Of a DNA stretch of 64,000 bases, positions 21,684 through 30,886 are shown in pieces. The DNA lies in contig NZ_CP022390.1 of the NCBI RefSeq assembly GCF_003076515.1, forward strand, positions 1,798,001 through 1,862,000, read 5' to 3'. Position 1 is the stretch's first letter. Each line of letters begins with the position of its first letter. The notes beneath the pieces were generated by a model. That model was not told where the DNA came from, made no database searches, and worked only from the letters and a program-made list of their open reading frames with translations. A program made the position numbers and the translations under genes. The DNA comes from Alcaligenes aquatilis. Lineage in GTDB: Bacteria; Pseudomonadota; Gammaproteobacteria; Burkholderiales; Burkholderiaceae_B.

Positions 21684-22160
21684 TCAGCGTGCGATGGTAT
21701 TGGTCAAACGGATCTTGTTCTGCATTTGGAGCAAGCCGTAAACCAAAGCCTCAGCGGTTGGAGGACAGCCCGGCACGTACACGTCTACCGGCACGATGCG
21801 GTCACAGCCGCGCACAACCGAGTAAGAGTAGTGGTAGTAACCGCCACCATTGGCACAGGAGCCCATGGAAACAACCCAGCGTGGCTCAGCCATCTGGTCG
21901 TACACCTTGCGCAAGGCAGGCGCCATCTTGTTGCACAGAGTGCCCGCCACAATCATCAAGTCAGATTGACGAGGGCTGGGACGAAAAATAATGCCAAACT
22001 GGTCCAGGTCATAACGAGCCGCACCAGCGTGCATCATTTCCACTGCACAACAGGCCAGACCAAATGTCATGGGCCACATGGACCCTGTTTTTGCCCAGTT
22101 CAGAAACTTGTCTGCACTGGTCGTCACAAAACCTTCTTTGAGAATGCCGTCGATAGCCAT
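21684..22160 (-). CDS. nuoB: NADH-quinone oxidoreductase subunit B
   Basis: NuoB carries the terminal 4Fe-4S cluster N2 that reduces quinone. The 158 residues show the tandem cysteines in [18 protein letters not shown], then [18 protein letters not shown] and [11 protein letters not shown] for the remaining ligands. It follows nuoA after 145 bases, the widest gap in the operon; that gap holds a weak hairpin (AACCC / GGGTT near 22278-22292) but no gene. Confidence 0.97.
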   Translation of the reverse strand: MAIDGILKEGFVTTSADKFLNWAKTGSMWPMTFGLACCAVEMMHAGAARYDLDQFGIIFRPSPRQSDLMIVAGTLCNKMAPALRKVYDQMAEPRWVVSMGSCANGGGYYHYSYSVVRGCDRIVPVDVYVPGCPPTAEALVYGLLQMQNKIRLTNTIAR

Positions 22161-22305
22161 AGTAGTTGCCTTTTGCCGGATCAGAGCCTGGGAAGCCCCG
22201 GCCTATCCTGTTGCTGACCAAACCCGCTGTCATCAAGACGCATCCTCGTGCCCCTTATGCCCAGCAGCAGACGCGAAAACCCCGACAGGGTTCTCTATGA
22301 ATGGG

Positions 22306-22665
22306 TTATTCCCAATCCAGAGCGCCTTTTTTCCATTCGTAGATAAAACCGACCGTCAAAACGGCCAGGAACGCCATAACGGTCCAGAAACCGACCAGGC
22401 CTACTGTTCCATTGGCCATAGCCCAGGGAAACAGAAAAGCGATTTCCAGATCGAACATGATGAACAGAATCGCGATCAGGTAGTAACGAATGTCCACCTT
22501 CATGCGCGAATCGCCGAATGCTTCAAAACCGCATTCGTAAGGAGAGAGCTTTTCAGCATCGGGCCGGTTAGGACCGAGCACTCGACCGACCAAAAGTAAA
22601 GCCAGGCCAATCCCAGTGGCAACGATGATAAATAGCAAAACGGGAAAGTACTCTTGCAGGTTCAT
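22306..22665 (-). CDS. nuoA: NADH-quinone oxidoreductase subunit A
   Basis: NuoA (ND3 homologue) is a three-helix subunit near the quinone chamber. The conserved loop [20 protein letters not shown] is present. The open frame extends upstream to 22770, but ATG 22665 gives [15 protein letters not shown], the usual start, and 119 residues. It is the first gene of the nuo operon, and a candidate promoter lies about 35 bases upstream. Confidence 0.95.
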   Translation of the reverse strand: MNLQEYFPVLLFIIVATGIGLALLLVGRVLGPNRPDAEKLSPYECGFEAFGDSRMKVDIRYYLIAILFIMFDLEIAFLFPWAMANGTVGLVGFWTVMAFLAVLTVGFIYEWKKGALDWE

Positions 22666-22699
22666 GCAAAGCATCCAATCGCAGTAAATAAACTCTTGG

Positions 22700-22705
22700 A
22701 TTGTA
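22700..22705 (-). promoter_or_regulatory. Candidate -10 box of the nuo operon
   Basis: The minus strand reads GCTACAAT about 35 bases ahead of the nuoA ATG, a good -10 hexamer (TACAAT). The -35 is poor at 16-18 bases, so an activator or further promoter upstream is possible. Confidence 0.4.
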
Positions 22706-22779
22706 GCATTTTGAGAGCACAGTTTTGGGGGATAACCCCAAAGCATTACATCTATGCGCGGGTGTTGCACCCACGCCGC

Positions 22780-23165
22780 AAAAACTGTCAGCTACCTGAC
22801 TGGAAACCCTTCAACTATTGATTATTTATTCTATTAAGGGTTGCGATTGTAGACCTCAATTAAACATCTTACTCGTTTTTGTAAGGTAAATGTCAGCCAC
22901 CAAGCAGAAGAAAAGGAATTTTTCATGCTTATTTTGTAAGCAAGCCAAACAAGACCAAGCAGTCGCAACGTCTGTTAGACGGACTTAGCACGCACTCCAG
23001 CTGCAGCCCCAGACCCTACACCACAACAACAGAGCACTACCCCAAGAAACCCACAACCTTAACTCAACAGCAAACACATACCAACACACTCATCAACACG
23101 AGCAGCAAAACCAAATAAAGCCCCTATAGCCCAAACGGACTTCAACAGACACCTCAAAAAACGGA
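22780..23165. other. AT-rich intergenic stretch, no gene seen
   Basis: This is the space between the nuoA upstream region and the porin terminator. It is richer in A and T than its flanks, with long A/C-rich runs on the plus strand. No open frame with a ribosome-binding site, no tRNA and no strong hairpin was recognised. Confidence 0.5.
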
Positions 23166-23171
23166 AATAAA

Positions 23172-23197
23172 AAAGCCATCCCGAAGGATGGCTTTTT
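23172..23197. terminator. Terminator of the porin gene
   Basis: AAAAGCCATCC, loop CGAA and GGATGGCTTTT form an 11-bp stem flanked by A- and T-runs, about 70 bases past the porin stop. The symmetrical flanks allow activity on both strands. Confidence 0.88.
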
Positions 23198-23266
23198 ATA
23201 CTTCTGCAGTTCAGGCGAATCCGAAAATTCGCCTTTCGCAACGCGTAGGCAAGCTACGCGAAACGA

Positions 23267-24457
23267 TTAGAACTGGTGACGCAGACCAACGCCGATCAGA
23301 GTCGACTTAGCATCAGGCATGAAGTACACGTTCTTGGCGTAGGAACCAATTGCGTACACGTTCGTGCGCTTGCTCAGTGGGTGGCTGTAACCCAGGCTGA
23401 AGGTGTGCTGTTTCTTCATTTCCCACGACAGCGTGGAGTTAGCCAGTGCATCTGGAGCCGAACGAGGATCAGCCATCGTCCAGGAACCCATCACAGTACC
23501 GGCACCCACTGGAGCGGACAAACCGACCAAGTAGGAGTTAACTTTCAGGCCGTCCAGGCTGTTCAAGCCATTGGCAAGCATTGCATCACCCAAACCAAAA
23601 CCGCTGTAGGATTGAGCAGCGAACAAACCGTCACGGGTTTGACCGAAAGCCAAGTAAGCCTTCACAACTTCAAAGTCGTAGCTACCACCGATGTTCCAGG
23701 ACTTAACAGTGTCACCACCGCTAACTGGACCATTCACAACAGCACGGCTTTCAGCAGTTTTGTACTGATCGTATGTCAGAGCAACACCGATAGGGCCGTT
23801 AACGTAACGCAGACCGGTGGTCACGGCGCGCTGGTTGCGCTCCAGACCATCATTAATGTTGTTAACTTCGTTAATCTTAGCGACTTGAGAGCCATCAGTG
23901 TTGAAAGAGTAACCAACGCCGAACTGGAAGCCGGAGAAGTTAGGGGTTTGGTACATGACCATGTTGTCGTAACGAGCGGTGTTAGCGGCTGTGAAAGCAC
24001 CACCGATGTTAGCTTGGTCGAAACCACCGCCGAAAGGATCGGCTACGCCTGGCAAGTACTTGGAGGCGATGTTAGTTTGACGACCGAAGTCCAGTTGACC
24101 CCAGCTGTCACCAGCCAGACCCAAAGTGGCGTGACGACCGAACAGACGGCCACCTTGAGCGGACTTACCGGTGGACAGGTCAAAGCCGCTTTCCAGTTGG
24201 AATACAGCGCGCAGGCCATCGCCCAGATCTTCGGAACCTTTCAGACCCCAGCGGTTGCCCGACTGGATGCCGTTGATCATACCGGTTTTCTTCTGTTCGT
24301 AAGAACCACCGGCGCCGTTAACGTAGGTTTCAGTAGCTTTGAATTTTTGGTAACCGATACCACCGTCCAGAATACCGTACAGGGTGACAGACGTTTCTGC
24401 GTGTGCGACGCCAGCGAAGCCGGCCATCAGAGCAGCAGCGAGCAGAGTCTTTTTCAT
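23267..24457 (-). CDS. Outer-membrane porin, Burkholderiales type
   Basis: A general diffusion porin predicted to form a trimeric 16-strand barrel. MKKTLLAAALMAGFAGVAHA is a clear signal peptide, and the mature protein starts ETSVTLYGILDGGIGY, the usual opening of this family. The protein ends in phenylalanine (GLRHQF), the outer-membrane assembly signal. The frame extends to 24499, but ATG 24457 places the signal peptide correctly and GGAG lies 12 bases upstream; 396 residues. It has its own terminator and lies between tRNA-Leu(GAG) and nuoA. Substrate specificity cannot be read from the sequence. Confidence 0.93.
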   Translation of the reverse strand: MKKTLLAAALMAGFAGVAHAETSVTLYGILDGGIGYQKFKATETYVNGAGGSYEQKKTGMINGIQSGNRWGLKGSEDLGDGLRAVFQLESGFDLSTGKSAQGGRLFGRHATLGLAGDSWGQLDFGRQTNIASKYLPGVADPFGGGFDQANIGGAFTAANTARYDNMVMYQTPNFSGFQFGVGYSFNTDGSQVAKINEVNNINDGLERNQRAVTTGLRYVNGPIGVALTYDQYKTAESRAVVNGPVSGGDTVKSWNIGGSYDFEVVKAYLAFGQTRDGLFAAQSYSGFGLGDAMLANGLNSLDGLKVNSYLVGLSAPVGAGTVMGSWTMADPRSAPDALANSTLSWEMKKQHTFSLGYSHPLSKRTNVYAIGSYAKNVYFMPDAKSTLIGVGLRHQF

Positions 24458-24487
24458 GTAAGAAATCTCCGTAGATTTGAGTAAATC

Positions 24488-24520
24488 AGAGCAGCCCAAC
24501 TACAACAGTGCTGCTGCTCT
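24488..24520 (-). promoter_or_regulatory. Inverted repeat in the porin leader
   Basis: AGAGCAGC (24488-24495) and GCTGCTCT (24513-24520) pair around a 17-base loop, 31 bases ahead of the porin ATG. It could be a leader hairpin or an operator. Confidence 0.35.
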
Positions 24521-24524
24521 TTCT

Positions 24525-24985
24525 AACTCCGCGATGGGAAGTTAACGCTATTGCATCAAAATTCCCGTCGCTTGACTACGAAACCCTTCGGAAACGTGAA
24601 TCTTTGTACACAGCTTGTTGGCTATACACAACAAAAACCCACTTACAGCGGCTTTCCAAGCCACCTCAACCTAGAGCGACGATTAGCAAGCTAAAGCCAA
24701 AACCCTCTTAAGAACTTGCTTTAACTTCTGCTGGCAATCGGTCGCCAATACTGGCTCTATGGAAACACAACAAAAAAACAAACCCTGCCGCCTAACTAGA
24801 AGCAAGCCTCCAAAGCCCATCCCAAACTCGGGACACCCAAAGCAGTGATCACAGCAATTTCTCATATTATGAGAAATGGAGATTTAACAAAACTCAGAAC
24901 GTACCGACTCAGTCGAAACCCCTTTCAAACCAGAACAAACACCCCAAAACCCTACAATTTGAGCAAGACACTAAGCACCAAAAAA
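24525..24985. other. AT-rich intergenic stretch upstream of the porin
   Basis: Contains the likely porin promoter region. Repeated A/C-rich plus-strand text resembles that on the other side of the porin. No gene with a ribosome-binding site was seen, and no copy of the tRNA-Leu 3' end that would mark an integration site. Confidence 0.45.
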
Positions 24986-24990
24986 ATGGC

Positions 24991-25024
24991 AAAAAAAAAC
25001 CTGCCCTTTTCAGGATCAGGTTTT
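24991..25024 (-). terminator. Terminator of tRNA-Leu(GAG)
   Basis: On the minus strand AAAACCTG, a 13-base loop and CAGGTTTT are followed by an unbroken T-run, about 45 bases past the tRNA 3' end. This shows that the tRNA transcript ends before the porin. Confidence 0.8.
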
Positions 25025-25067
25025 ATTTTCAGGCTCTGCAATCACAAAGCCTTCTTACTGTTTAGTT

Positions 25068-25152
25068 TGGTGCCGACGACGAGACTCGAACTCGTACAGC
25101 TTTCGCCACTACCCCCTCAAGATAGCGTGTCTACCAATTCCACCACGTCGGC
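25068..25152 (-). tRNA. tRNA-Leu, anticodon GAG
   Basis: The acceptor stem GCCGACG/CGTCGGC, D-arm GTGGAATTGGTAGACAC, anticodon stem CTATC/GGTAG with loop TTGAGGG, a long variable arm and the T-arm GAGTTCGAGTCTC are all present. The 3' CCA is encoded. The long variable arm is that of a class II tRNA. Confidence 0.95.
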
Positions 25153-25270
25153 AAGCAATCAAGACAGCGATATTAGCATGACAAAAGTAAGACTGTCAGT
25201 ACAAAACCAGCCCAAACACCCAAAAAAGCCCGTACTCAGGCATATTTTGCATAAACGTCACTAAATAAAT

Positions 25271-25294
25271 GAAGCCCGCCTTAAAGCGGGCTTC
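25271..25294 (-). terminator. Hairpin after secG
   Basis: GAAGCCCGC, a 6-base loop and GCGGGCTTC form a 9-bp perfect stem; the minus strand then reads ATTTATTTA. It separates secG from tRNA-Leu(GAG), perhaps incompletely. Confidence 0.7.
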
Positions 25295-25376
25295 GATATC
25301 GCACCTTCAGATCCTGCGCGTGACCTTTGTGAGCCCTTATAGAGAGAGCGACAAGAACCCCACAAATAGGCCAGAC

Positions 25377-25784
25377 TTACTCAGCAGCAGGAACTGCTGG
25401 CGCGCTTGGTTCAGGGGCTGCCGAAGGAACCGCTGCAGGTACAGAAGCCGCTGGCGCAGGAACCGAAGCAGCACCCGATGAAGCTGCACCAGGCACAGAG
25501 GATTCATACCCCTGCATCACACCCGCATCCGCTTTTTGGGCTGGGTGATGAGCTACCCAAGCCAAACCGCCAGTAGACACAAAAAAGACAATTGCCGCCC
25601 ATTTGGTCATGCGCGACAAAAAGTTGGCCGCACCTGCTGCGCCGAACACACTACCCGCCGAGCCACCACCAAAGGCCGAGCCCATATCAGCGCCCTTGCC
25701 TTGCTGCAGCAGAACCAGACCAATAATCAACAGCGAGGAGATAACCTGCACCGCCATCAGAACGGAAGACATCCAATCTTGCAT
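25377..25784 (-). CDS. secG: Preprotein translocase subunit SecG
   Basis: SecG is the two-helix accessory subunit of the SecYEG protein-conducting channel. The 135 residues show a first helix VLMAVQVISSLLIIGLVLLQQGKGADMGSAFGGG with the conserved cytoplasmic loop, then a second helix near residues 54-72. The C-terminal 50 residues are a low-complexity alanine-, proline- and serine-rich tail, a length-variable feature in betaproteobacterial SecG. It begins 18 bases after tpiA. Confidence 0.93.
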   Translation of the reverse strand: MQDWMSSVLMAVQVISSLLIIGLVLLQQGKGADMGSAFGGGSAGSVFGAAGAANFLSRMTKWAAIVFFVSTGGLAWVAHHPAQKADAGVMQGYESSVPGAASSGAASVPAPAASVPAAVPSAAPEPSAPAVPAAE

Positions 25785-25802
25785 TTAAAGACTCCAGACC
25801 CT

Positions 25803-26543
25803 TTAAGCGGCCACAATACGTAAAAATTCCTGTGCATCCAAAGACGCACCACCCACCAAGGCACCATCAATATCCGGCATGGCAAACAGCTCTGCGGCAT
25901 TATCCGCTTTCACACTGCCACCGTACAAAATACGCAACTGATCCGATTCCATGTAGGTACGAATCTGCTGATGCATTTGCTGCGCTTGCTCCGGCGTTGC
26001 GGTCAGACCCGTACCAATCGCCCAGACCGGCTCATAGGCCAGCACCAGTTTGGAAACCACCTCGGCCCCAAGAGCCTTGATAGGTTCGAGTTGATCTTGC
26101 ACCACACAGGTTTCCTGCCCCGCCTCACGATCGGCCAACTGCTCGCCAATACAGACAATCGGCGTCAAGCCCGCATCCAGTGCCGCAATAACTTTGGCGG
26201 CGACTTGAGCACTGCTTTCCTGATGATACTGACGACGTTCGGAATGCCCGACAATCACCCAACGACAACCCACATCAACCAGCATTGCCGCCGAGATCTC
26301 CCCGGTATACGCCCCCTTGGCGTGGACACTGACATCTTGAGCACCGACCGCGATGGTCGAATCTTTCAAGATACCTGCCACCTGGGACAAATACACATAA
26401 GGAACGCATACAAGCACATCACAATCTGCCTGAGCATCAGGCTGAACGAGCAGTTCTTGCAGCAGACGGCTGTTGCCATCAAGCGAGCCATTTAATTTCC
26501 AATTACCCGCAACCAGTCGTTTACGCGAAGAATGTACGCTCAT
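25803..26543 (-). CDS. tpiA: Triose-phosphate isomerase
   Basis: TpiA interconverts dihydroxyacetone phosphate and glyceraldehyde 3-phosphate in glycolysis and gluconeogenesis. Seen: VAGNWKLNG with the substrate lysine, VIVGHSERRQ with the catalytic histidine, LAYEPVWAIGTG with the catalytic glutamate, and the phosphate-binding ILYGGSVKADN. The frame starts at 26564, but ATG 26543 gives 246 residues and a normal N-terminus. Confidence 0.96.
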   Translation of the reverse strand: MSVHSSRKRLVAGNWKLNGSLDGNSRLLQELLVQPDAQADCDVLVCVPYVYLSQVAGILKDSTIAVGAQDVSVHAKGAYTGEISAAMLVDVGCRWVIVGHSERRQYHQESSAQVAAKVIAALDAGLTPIVCIGEQLADREAGQETCVVQDQLEPIKALGAEVVSKLVLAYEPVWAIGTGLTATPEQAQQMHQQIRTYMESDQLRILYGGSVKADNAAELFAMPDIDGALVGGASLDAQEFLRIVAA

Positions 26544-26607
26544 TGCTCCCTTGATGCCAGTCAAAAAGTTACACCAACGCCCACAATCAAGGCGCAGCTA
26601 ACCGACT

Positions 26608-26613
26608 ATTGTA
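26608..26613 (-). promoter_or_regulatory. Candidate -10 box of tpiA
   Basis: GCTACAAT on the minus strand, 65 bases ahead of tpiA, matches the octamers ahead of nuoA and serB. No good -35 is visible. Confidence 0.3.
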
Positions 26614-26702
26614 GCGTGAGCGAATCCATTTCGCGCATATTTAGCAGAAAATTCATTTCAACACGATAAGAAAAGGGGCGGCCACGCCACCCCTCGCAGC
26701 TT

Positions 26703-27677
26703 TTAAGGAATAAGAATGATCTTGCCCACCTGCTCACCCGCCTCCATCATGGCGTGCGCTTCACTGGCTTTTTCCAGAGGGAAAGTGGCGTGAATCAAGG
26801 GGCGAACCTGCCCTGCTTCCAGCAAAGGCCAGACTCGCGCTTTCAGCGCCTGAGCCAGTTGCGCCTTGAACTCTACAGAACGAGAGCGCAAGGTTGAGCC
26901 GGTAATAGTCAGACGACGACGTAGAATCTCACCACAATTAATCGTGGCCTTCACCCCACCCAGCAAAGCAATAATGACGATACGGCCGTCATCGGCCAGG
27001 CACGTCAAATCCCGGTTGATGTAATCACCAGAAACCATATCCAGAATCACATCCACGCCACGATCACCTGTTTTGCTCTTGATGACGTCTTCGTAAACCT
27101 CGGTTTTGTAGTTGATACCAATCCCGCCCAGACGATTAATGGCCTCTACGCGCTCGTCGCTACCAGCCGTGGCATACACCGTATGCCCCAAAGCCACCGC
27201 CAACTGAATGGCTGTCGTTCCAATGCCACTGGCACCACCATGAACCAGCAAGGTTTCGCCCTTGCTCAATTGGCCACGCTCAAACACATTGCTCCAGACC
27301 GTAAAGAAGGTTTCTGGCAGGCCCGCCGCTTCAAGCAAGCTGAAACCCGCAGGAATAGGCAAGCACTGCTGTACTGGCACCACACAATATTCGGCATAGC
27401 CACCACCAGTAACCAACGCACAGACCTGATCACCAATCTTGAACTCACTACCCTGCACATCGCCCGATACGATTTCACCGGCCAGTTCCAGACCAGGAAT
27501 ATCAGAGGCACCAGCCGGTGGCGGGTAAGCGCCTGCTCGTTGCAAGACGTCCGGACGGTTCACGCCCGCCGCCAGCACCTTGACCAGCACCTCACCAGGA
27601 CCTGTTTGTGGCATGGGGCGCTCGCCCACTCGCAACACTTCCGGCTTTCCAAACTCGGTAATCTCCACAACTCGCAT
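26703..27677 (-). CDS. NAD(P)H:quinone oxidoreductase, zinc-less MDR (PIG3 type)
   Basis: A medium-chain dehydrogenase/reductase of the quinone oxidoreductase group, which reduces quinones with NADPH. The 324 residues have the N-terminal GroES-like fold, then the nucleotide-binding LLVHGGASGIGTTAIQLA near residue 145. The zinc-binding cysteines and histidine of alcohol dehydrogenases are absent. The segment GVNRPDVLQRAGAYPPPAGASDI is typical of the PIG3 subgroup. It lies upstream of tpiA on the same strand with a 159-base gap, so it may have its own transcript. Confidence 0.88.
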   Translation of the reverse strand: MRVVEITEFGKPEVLRVGERPMPQTGPGEVLVKVLAAGVNRPDVLQRAGAYPPPAGASDIPGLELAGEIVSGDVQGSEFKIGDQVCALVTGGGYAEYCVVPVQQCLPIPAGFSLLEAAGLPETFFTVWSNVFERGQLSKGETLLVHGGASGIGTTAIQLAVALGHTVYATAGSDERVEAINRLGGIGINYKTEVYEDVIKSKTGDRGVDVILDMVSGDYINRDLTCLADDGRIVIIALLGGVKATINCGEILRRRLTITGSTLRSRSVEFKAQLAQALKARVWPLLEAGQVRPLIHATFPLEKASEAHAMMEAGEQVGKIILIP

Positions 27678-27908
27678 ACCTACTCCCTAATCTCTAGACT
27701 ATTTTTTCCAGCGCGGCCAAAAGACAAACAACAAAAAGCCACCTTACTTGCTGCAATCTATCACAGGCACTGGTATCAACACCCCTATTCCTGCCATGAA
27801 AACAGATTATTTCCATGACGTTGGCAAATTTATACGTTACACTTTAAGGCTTTCCTGGCCGCCGTGCTTTTCACACGAAGAGCGTGCCGGGAAAAAGCCC
27901 AAGGAATA

Positions 27909-27998
27909 GGAAGCGTGCCAGAGCGGTTGAATGGACCGGTCTTGAAAACCGGCGATGGGGTAACCCATCCGTGAGTTCGAATCTCACCGCTTCCGCCA
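27909..27998 (+). tRNA. tRNA-Ser, anticodon TGA
   Basis: Acceptor GGAAGCG/CGCTTCC, anticodon stem-loop ACCGGTCTTGAAAACCGG with TGA at the anticodon, a long variable arm (CGATGGGGTAACCCATCCG) and T-arm GAGTTCGAATCTC. The CCA is encoded. It is 12 bases ahead of tRNA-Leu(TAA). Confidence 0.96.
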
Positions 27999-28010
27999 TC
28001 ATCTCCCGCT

Positions 28011-28096
28011 GCATCCATGGCGGAATTGGTAGACGCAAGGGACTTAAAATCCCTCGATCTTTGATCGTGCCGGTTCGATTCCGGCTGGATGCACCA
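28011..28096 (+). tRNA. tRNA-Leu, anticodon TAA
   Basis: Acceptor GCATCCA/TGGATGC, D-arm with GGAATTGGTAGAC, anticodon loop CTTAAAA, a long variable arm and encoded CCA. It is probably cotranscribed with the preceding tRNA-Ser; the shared terminator is at 28179. Confidence 0.96.
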
Positions 28097-28178
28097 AATA
28101 TTCACGATAGCTGGCAGATCTCTTTGCCCACCATAAAAACCTCGGTTTTTATTCGCTCGTGACAAATAAGTACCAATC

Positions 28179-28208
28179 AAAAAAGCTCGCTTCAAAGCGG
28201 GCTTTTTT
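28179..28208 (+). terminator. Terminator of the tRNA-Ser/tRNA-Leu unit
   Basis: AAAAAAGCTCGC, loop TTCAAA and GCGGGCTTTTTT pair with one T-G wobble, ending in six Ts. Confidence 0.85.
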
Positions 28209-28380
28209 GCGTCCTGCCTGAAAACCAATCCAAGCCATCGCCCTGCAACCGCCACCTGAACCTGACCGACTGTTTATCCCTCCGCTCCGTAAAGCCTCTC
28301 CAGCCCCTACTGGACCGAAACCGCCCCAAGAAACAAACAGCTCAGAAATAGCGAACCAACAACAAGCAAAGTCACAGCCA

Positions 28381-28434
28381 CAACTACAACTACAACTACA
28401 ACTACAACTACAACTACAACTACAACTACAACTA
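28381..28434. repeat. Hexanucleotide array, CAACTA x 9
   Basis: Nine perfect head-to-tail copies of CAACTA. The array is in the space between two convergent terminators (tRNA unit and pnp). Open frames crossing it on the minus strand (Ser-Cys repeats) arise from the repeat and lack a ribosome-binding site, so I treat it as non-coding. Confidence 0.97.
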
Positions 28435-28470
28435 AGGCTACGACTGAAACCACTGGCATAACAAGCACAG

Positions 28471-28536
28471 GTACAGGTACAGGTACAGGTACAGGTACAG
28501 GTACAGGTACAGGTACAGGTACAGGTACAGGTACAG
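28471..28536. repeat. Hexanucleotide array, GTACAG x 11
   Basis: Eleven perfect copies of GTACAG, preceded by a partial ACAG. In rotated form the unit is ACAGGT, differing at two adjacent positions from the ACAACT unit of the array 36 bases upstream, and the two arrays are in the same six-base phase. Confidence 0.97.
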
Positions 28537-28609
28537 CACCAACAGATTACCCTCCAGCTCCTGACACAACCCAATACGCAGCCCCTCTCCCAAAAAGCAG
28601 CCAAACGCA

Positions 28610-28635
28610 AAAAACCCGCCTTTCGGCGGGTTTTT
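28610..28635. terminator. Terminator of pnp
   Basis: AAAAACCCGCC, loop TTTC and GGCGGGTTTTT form an 11-bp stem 23 bases past the pnp stop; the flanks suit both strands. Confidence 0.9.
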
Positions 28636-28658
28636 CTTCATGCAGACTGCAAACGCTA

Positions 28659-30797
28659 TCAGGAAGCAGCAGGAGCGGCTGGGCCGCCTTGGGCTTCAAT
28701 ACCGCCGATTGCCTTGATCGACAGACGCAGACGACCTTTCTCGTCAGCTTCGATGACCTTGACCTTAACAACCTGACCCACTTTCAGCACGTCATTGATG
28801 TTGGCGATACGGTAGTTGGCAATCTCGGAGATATGCAGCAAACCATCACGGCCTGGCAGCACTTGCACAATCGCACCAAAGTCCAGCAAGCGCATCACGG
28901 GGCCTTCGTATTCCTGACCCACTTCAACTTCGGCGGTCAGTTCTTTGATACGACGCTCGGCTTCGCGGGCCTTGTCCAGATCGGCGCTGGCGATCGTGAT
29001 GGTACCGTCATCCGAAATATCGATCTGTGTACCGGTTTCTTCGGTCAGAGCACGGATGGTGGCACCACCCTTACCAATCACGTCACGAATCTTCTCGGGG
29101 TTGATCTTCACGGTCAGCATGCGAGGGGCGAATTCGGACATCTCGGTACGGGAACCGTCGATGGATTCTTTCATCTTGCCCAGGATGTGCATACGGCCTT
29201 CGTGAGCCTGAGCCAATGCAACCTGCATGATTTCCTTGGTGATGCCCTGGATCTTGATGTCCATCTGCAAAGCAGTAATACCTTTCTCGGTACCGGCAAC
29301 CTTGAAGTCCATATCGCCCAGGTGATCTTCGTCACCCAGAATGTCGGTCAGCACAGCAAACTTGTTGCCTTCCTTGATCAGACCCATGGCCACACCAGCC
29401 ACGTGATCCTGCACAGGCACACCAGCGTCCATCATGGACAGAGAGCCACCACACACGGATGCCATGGAGGAGGAACCGTTAGATTCAGTGATCTCGGACA
29501 CCACGCGGATGGAGTACTGGAAATCTTCAGCGGCTGGCAGCAAGGGCGTCAAAGCACGCTTGGCCAGACGACCGTGACCGATTTCACGACGCTTGGGAGC
29601 GCCAAAACGGCCAGCTTCGCCGGTGGCGAACGGAGGCATGTTGTAGTGCATCATGAAGCGATCGCGGTATTCACCCATGATCGAATCAATGATCTGCTCG
29701 TCTTGCTTAGTACCCAGGGTGGTCACCACCAATGCCTGAGTTTCGCCACGCGTGAACAAGGCGCTACCGTGAGCACGGGGCAGAACGCCCAGACGGATGC
29801 TGATAGGACGAACGGTACGGGTGTCGCGACCGTCAATACGGGACTCACCGCTCAAGATGCGCGAACGCACGATCTTGCTTTCCAGGTCGAACATCATGTT
29901 TTCGACGGCAACCATATCAGGCAGGGCCTGACCGGCGGCTTCAGCTTGAGCCTTGACCGTTTCTTTAACTTGAGCGTAAACAGCGCGCACTTGCTCGGTA
30001 CGAGCCTGTTTTTCGCGAGTTTGGTAGGCTTGTGTCAGGCCCTCTTCAGCGGCAGCGGTTACCGCAGCCAACAGGCTTTCGTTAACAGCAGCAGGCTGCC
30101 AATCCCACTCGGGCTTGCCAGCTTCTTCAACCAGTTCGTGAATGCAGTTGATGGCTGCTTGCATTTGCTCGTGAGCAAACACCACACCACCCAGCATGAT
30201 CTCTTCAGACAATTGCTTGGCTTCGGACTCAACCATCAGCACAGCTTGTTCGGTACCGGCCACAACCAGATCCAGAGCCGAGGATTTCAGCTGAGTGGCG
30301 GATGGGTTCAGCACGTACTGGCCATCAACGTAACCCACGCGAGCAGCGCCCACAGGACCGTTGAAAGGAATGCCGGAAATAGCCAGGGCAGCCGAGGCAC
30401 CAATCATGGCAGCGATATCAGGATCAATTTCGGGATTGACCGATACCGTGTGAATAATGACCTGAACTTCGTTGTAGAAGCCTTCAGGAAACAGAGGGCG
30501 CAGTGGGCGGTCGATCAAGCGAGAGATCAGGATTTCGCGCTCGGACTGACGGCCTTCACGCTTGAAGAAACCACCAGGGATCTTGCCAGCGGAGTAGGTT
30601 TTTTCGACGTAATCAACGGTCAGAGGGAAAAAATCCTGACCTGCTTTCGCTTCACTTTTGCCAACAACAGTGGCCAACACAACCGTGTCTTCAATCGAAA
30701 CCAGCACGGCACCTGACGCCTGACGTGCGATTTCGCCGGTTTCCAGAACGACGGTATGTTCGCCGTACTGGAAAGACTTGGTGACTTTATTGAACAT
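28659..30797 (-). CDS. pnp: Polyribonucleotide nucleotidyltransferase
   Basis: PNPase degrades RNA 3' to 5' by phosphorolysis and is a degradosome partner. The 712 residues hold two RNase PH domains joined by an alpha-helical domain (second core around [24 protein letters not shown]), then a KH domain ([20 protein letters not shown]) and an S1 domain ([29 protein letters not shown]). The frame runs up to 30857, but ATG 30797 gives [12 protein letters not shown], the usual start. It follows rpsO with a terminator hairpin between, the classic rpsO-pnp order. Confidence 0.97.
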   Translation of the reverse strand: MFNKVTKSFQYGEHTVVLETGEIARQASGAVLVSIEDTVVLATVVGKSEAKAGQDFFPLTVDYVEKTYSAGKIPGGFFKREGRQSEREILISRLIDRPLRPLFPEGFYNEVQVIIHTVSVNPEIDPDIAAMIGASAALAISGIPFNGPVGAARVGYVDGQYVLNPSATQLKSSALDLVVAGTEQAVLMVESEAKQLSEEIMLGGVVFAHEQMQAAINCIHELVEEAGKPEWDWQPAAVNESLLAAVTAAAEEGLTQAYQTREKQARTEQVRAVYAQVKETVKAQAEAAGQALPDMVAVENMMFDLESKIVRSRILSGESRIDGRDTRTVRPISIRLGVLPRAHGSALFTRGETQALVVTTLGTKQDEQIIDSIMGEYRDRFMMHYNMPPFATGEAGRFGAPKRREIGHGRLAKRALTPLLPAAEDFQYSIRVVSEITESNGSSSMASVCGGSLSMMDAGVPVQDHVAGVAMGLIKEGNKFAVLTDILGDEDHLGDMDFKVAGTEKGITALQMDIKIQGITKEIMQVALAQAHEGRMHILGKMKESIDGSRTEMSEFAPRMLTVKINPEKIRDVIGKGGATIRALTEETGTQIDISDDGTITIASADLDKAREAERRIKELTAEVEVGQEYEGPVMRLLDFGAIVQVLPGRDGLLHISEIANYRIANINDVLKVGQVVKVKVIEADEKGRLRLSIKAIGGIEAQGGPAAPAAS

Positions 30798-30814
30798 TAG
30801 GAGAATCCTTACAA

Positions 30815-30861
30815 TAAAAAAACCGTGCACACAGCGAAACCAGTTCGCCGAATGCACGGTT
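30815..30861 (-). terminator. Terminator/processing hairpin between rpsO and pnp
   Basis: On the minus strand AACCGTGCA pairs with TGCACGGTT, enclosing a nested stem GCGAA/TTCGC, and is followed by TTTTTTT. This is a normal intrinsic terminator for rpsO. As in other rpsO-pnp pairs the hairpin could also serve as an RNase III-processed leader of pnp; that part is inference. Confidence 0.8.
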
Positions 30862-30886
30862 GTTTAGCGGGGAGCCAGCCCCGGTA

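Noticed and set aside
24458..25067. Phage or island attachment site at tRNA-Leu(GAG)
   Set aside because: No integrase gene and no direct repeat of the tRNA 3' end were found in the window.
28381..28536. The hexamer arrays considered as a CRISPR array
   Set aside because: Units are six bases, contiguous, with no spacers and no cas genes nearby.
28149..28610. A minus-strand frame with Cys-Thr and Ser-Cys repeats over the hexamer arrays
   Set aside because: The repeats alone create it; no ribosome-binding site, and it overlaps the tRNA-unit terminator.
28293..28620. A plus-strand frame reading Thr-Thr and Thr-Gly repeats through both hexamer arrays without a stop
   Set aside because: It stays open because both arrays share phase, but no ATG, GTG or TTG start with a ribosome-binding site precedes the repeats.
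28689..30716. A 675-codon open frame opposite pnp
   Set aside because: Pnp is beyond doubt on the other strand; the antisense product has no recognisable domains.
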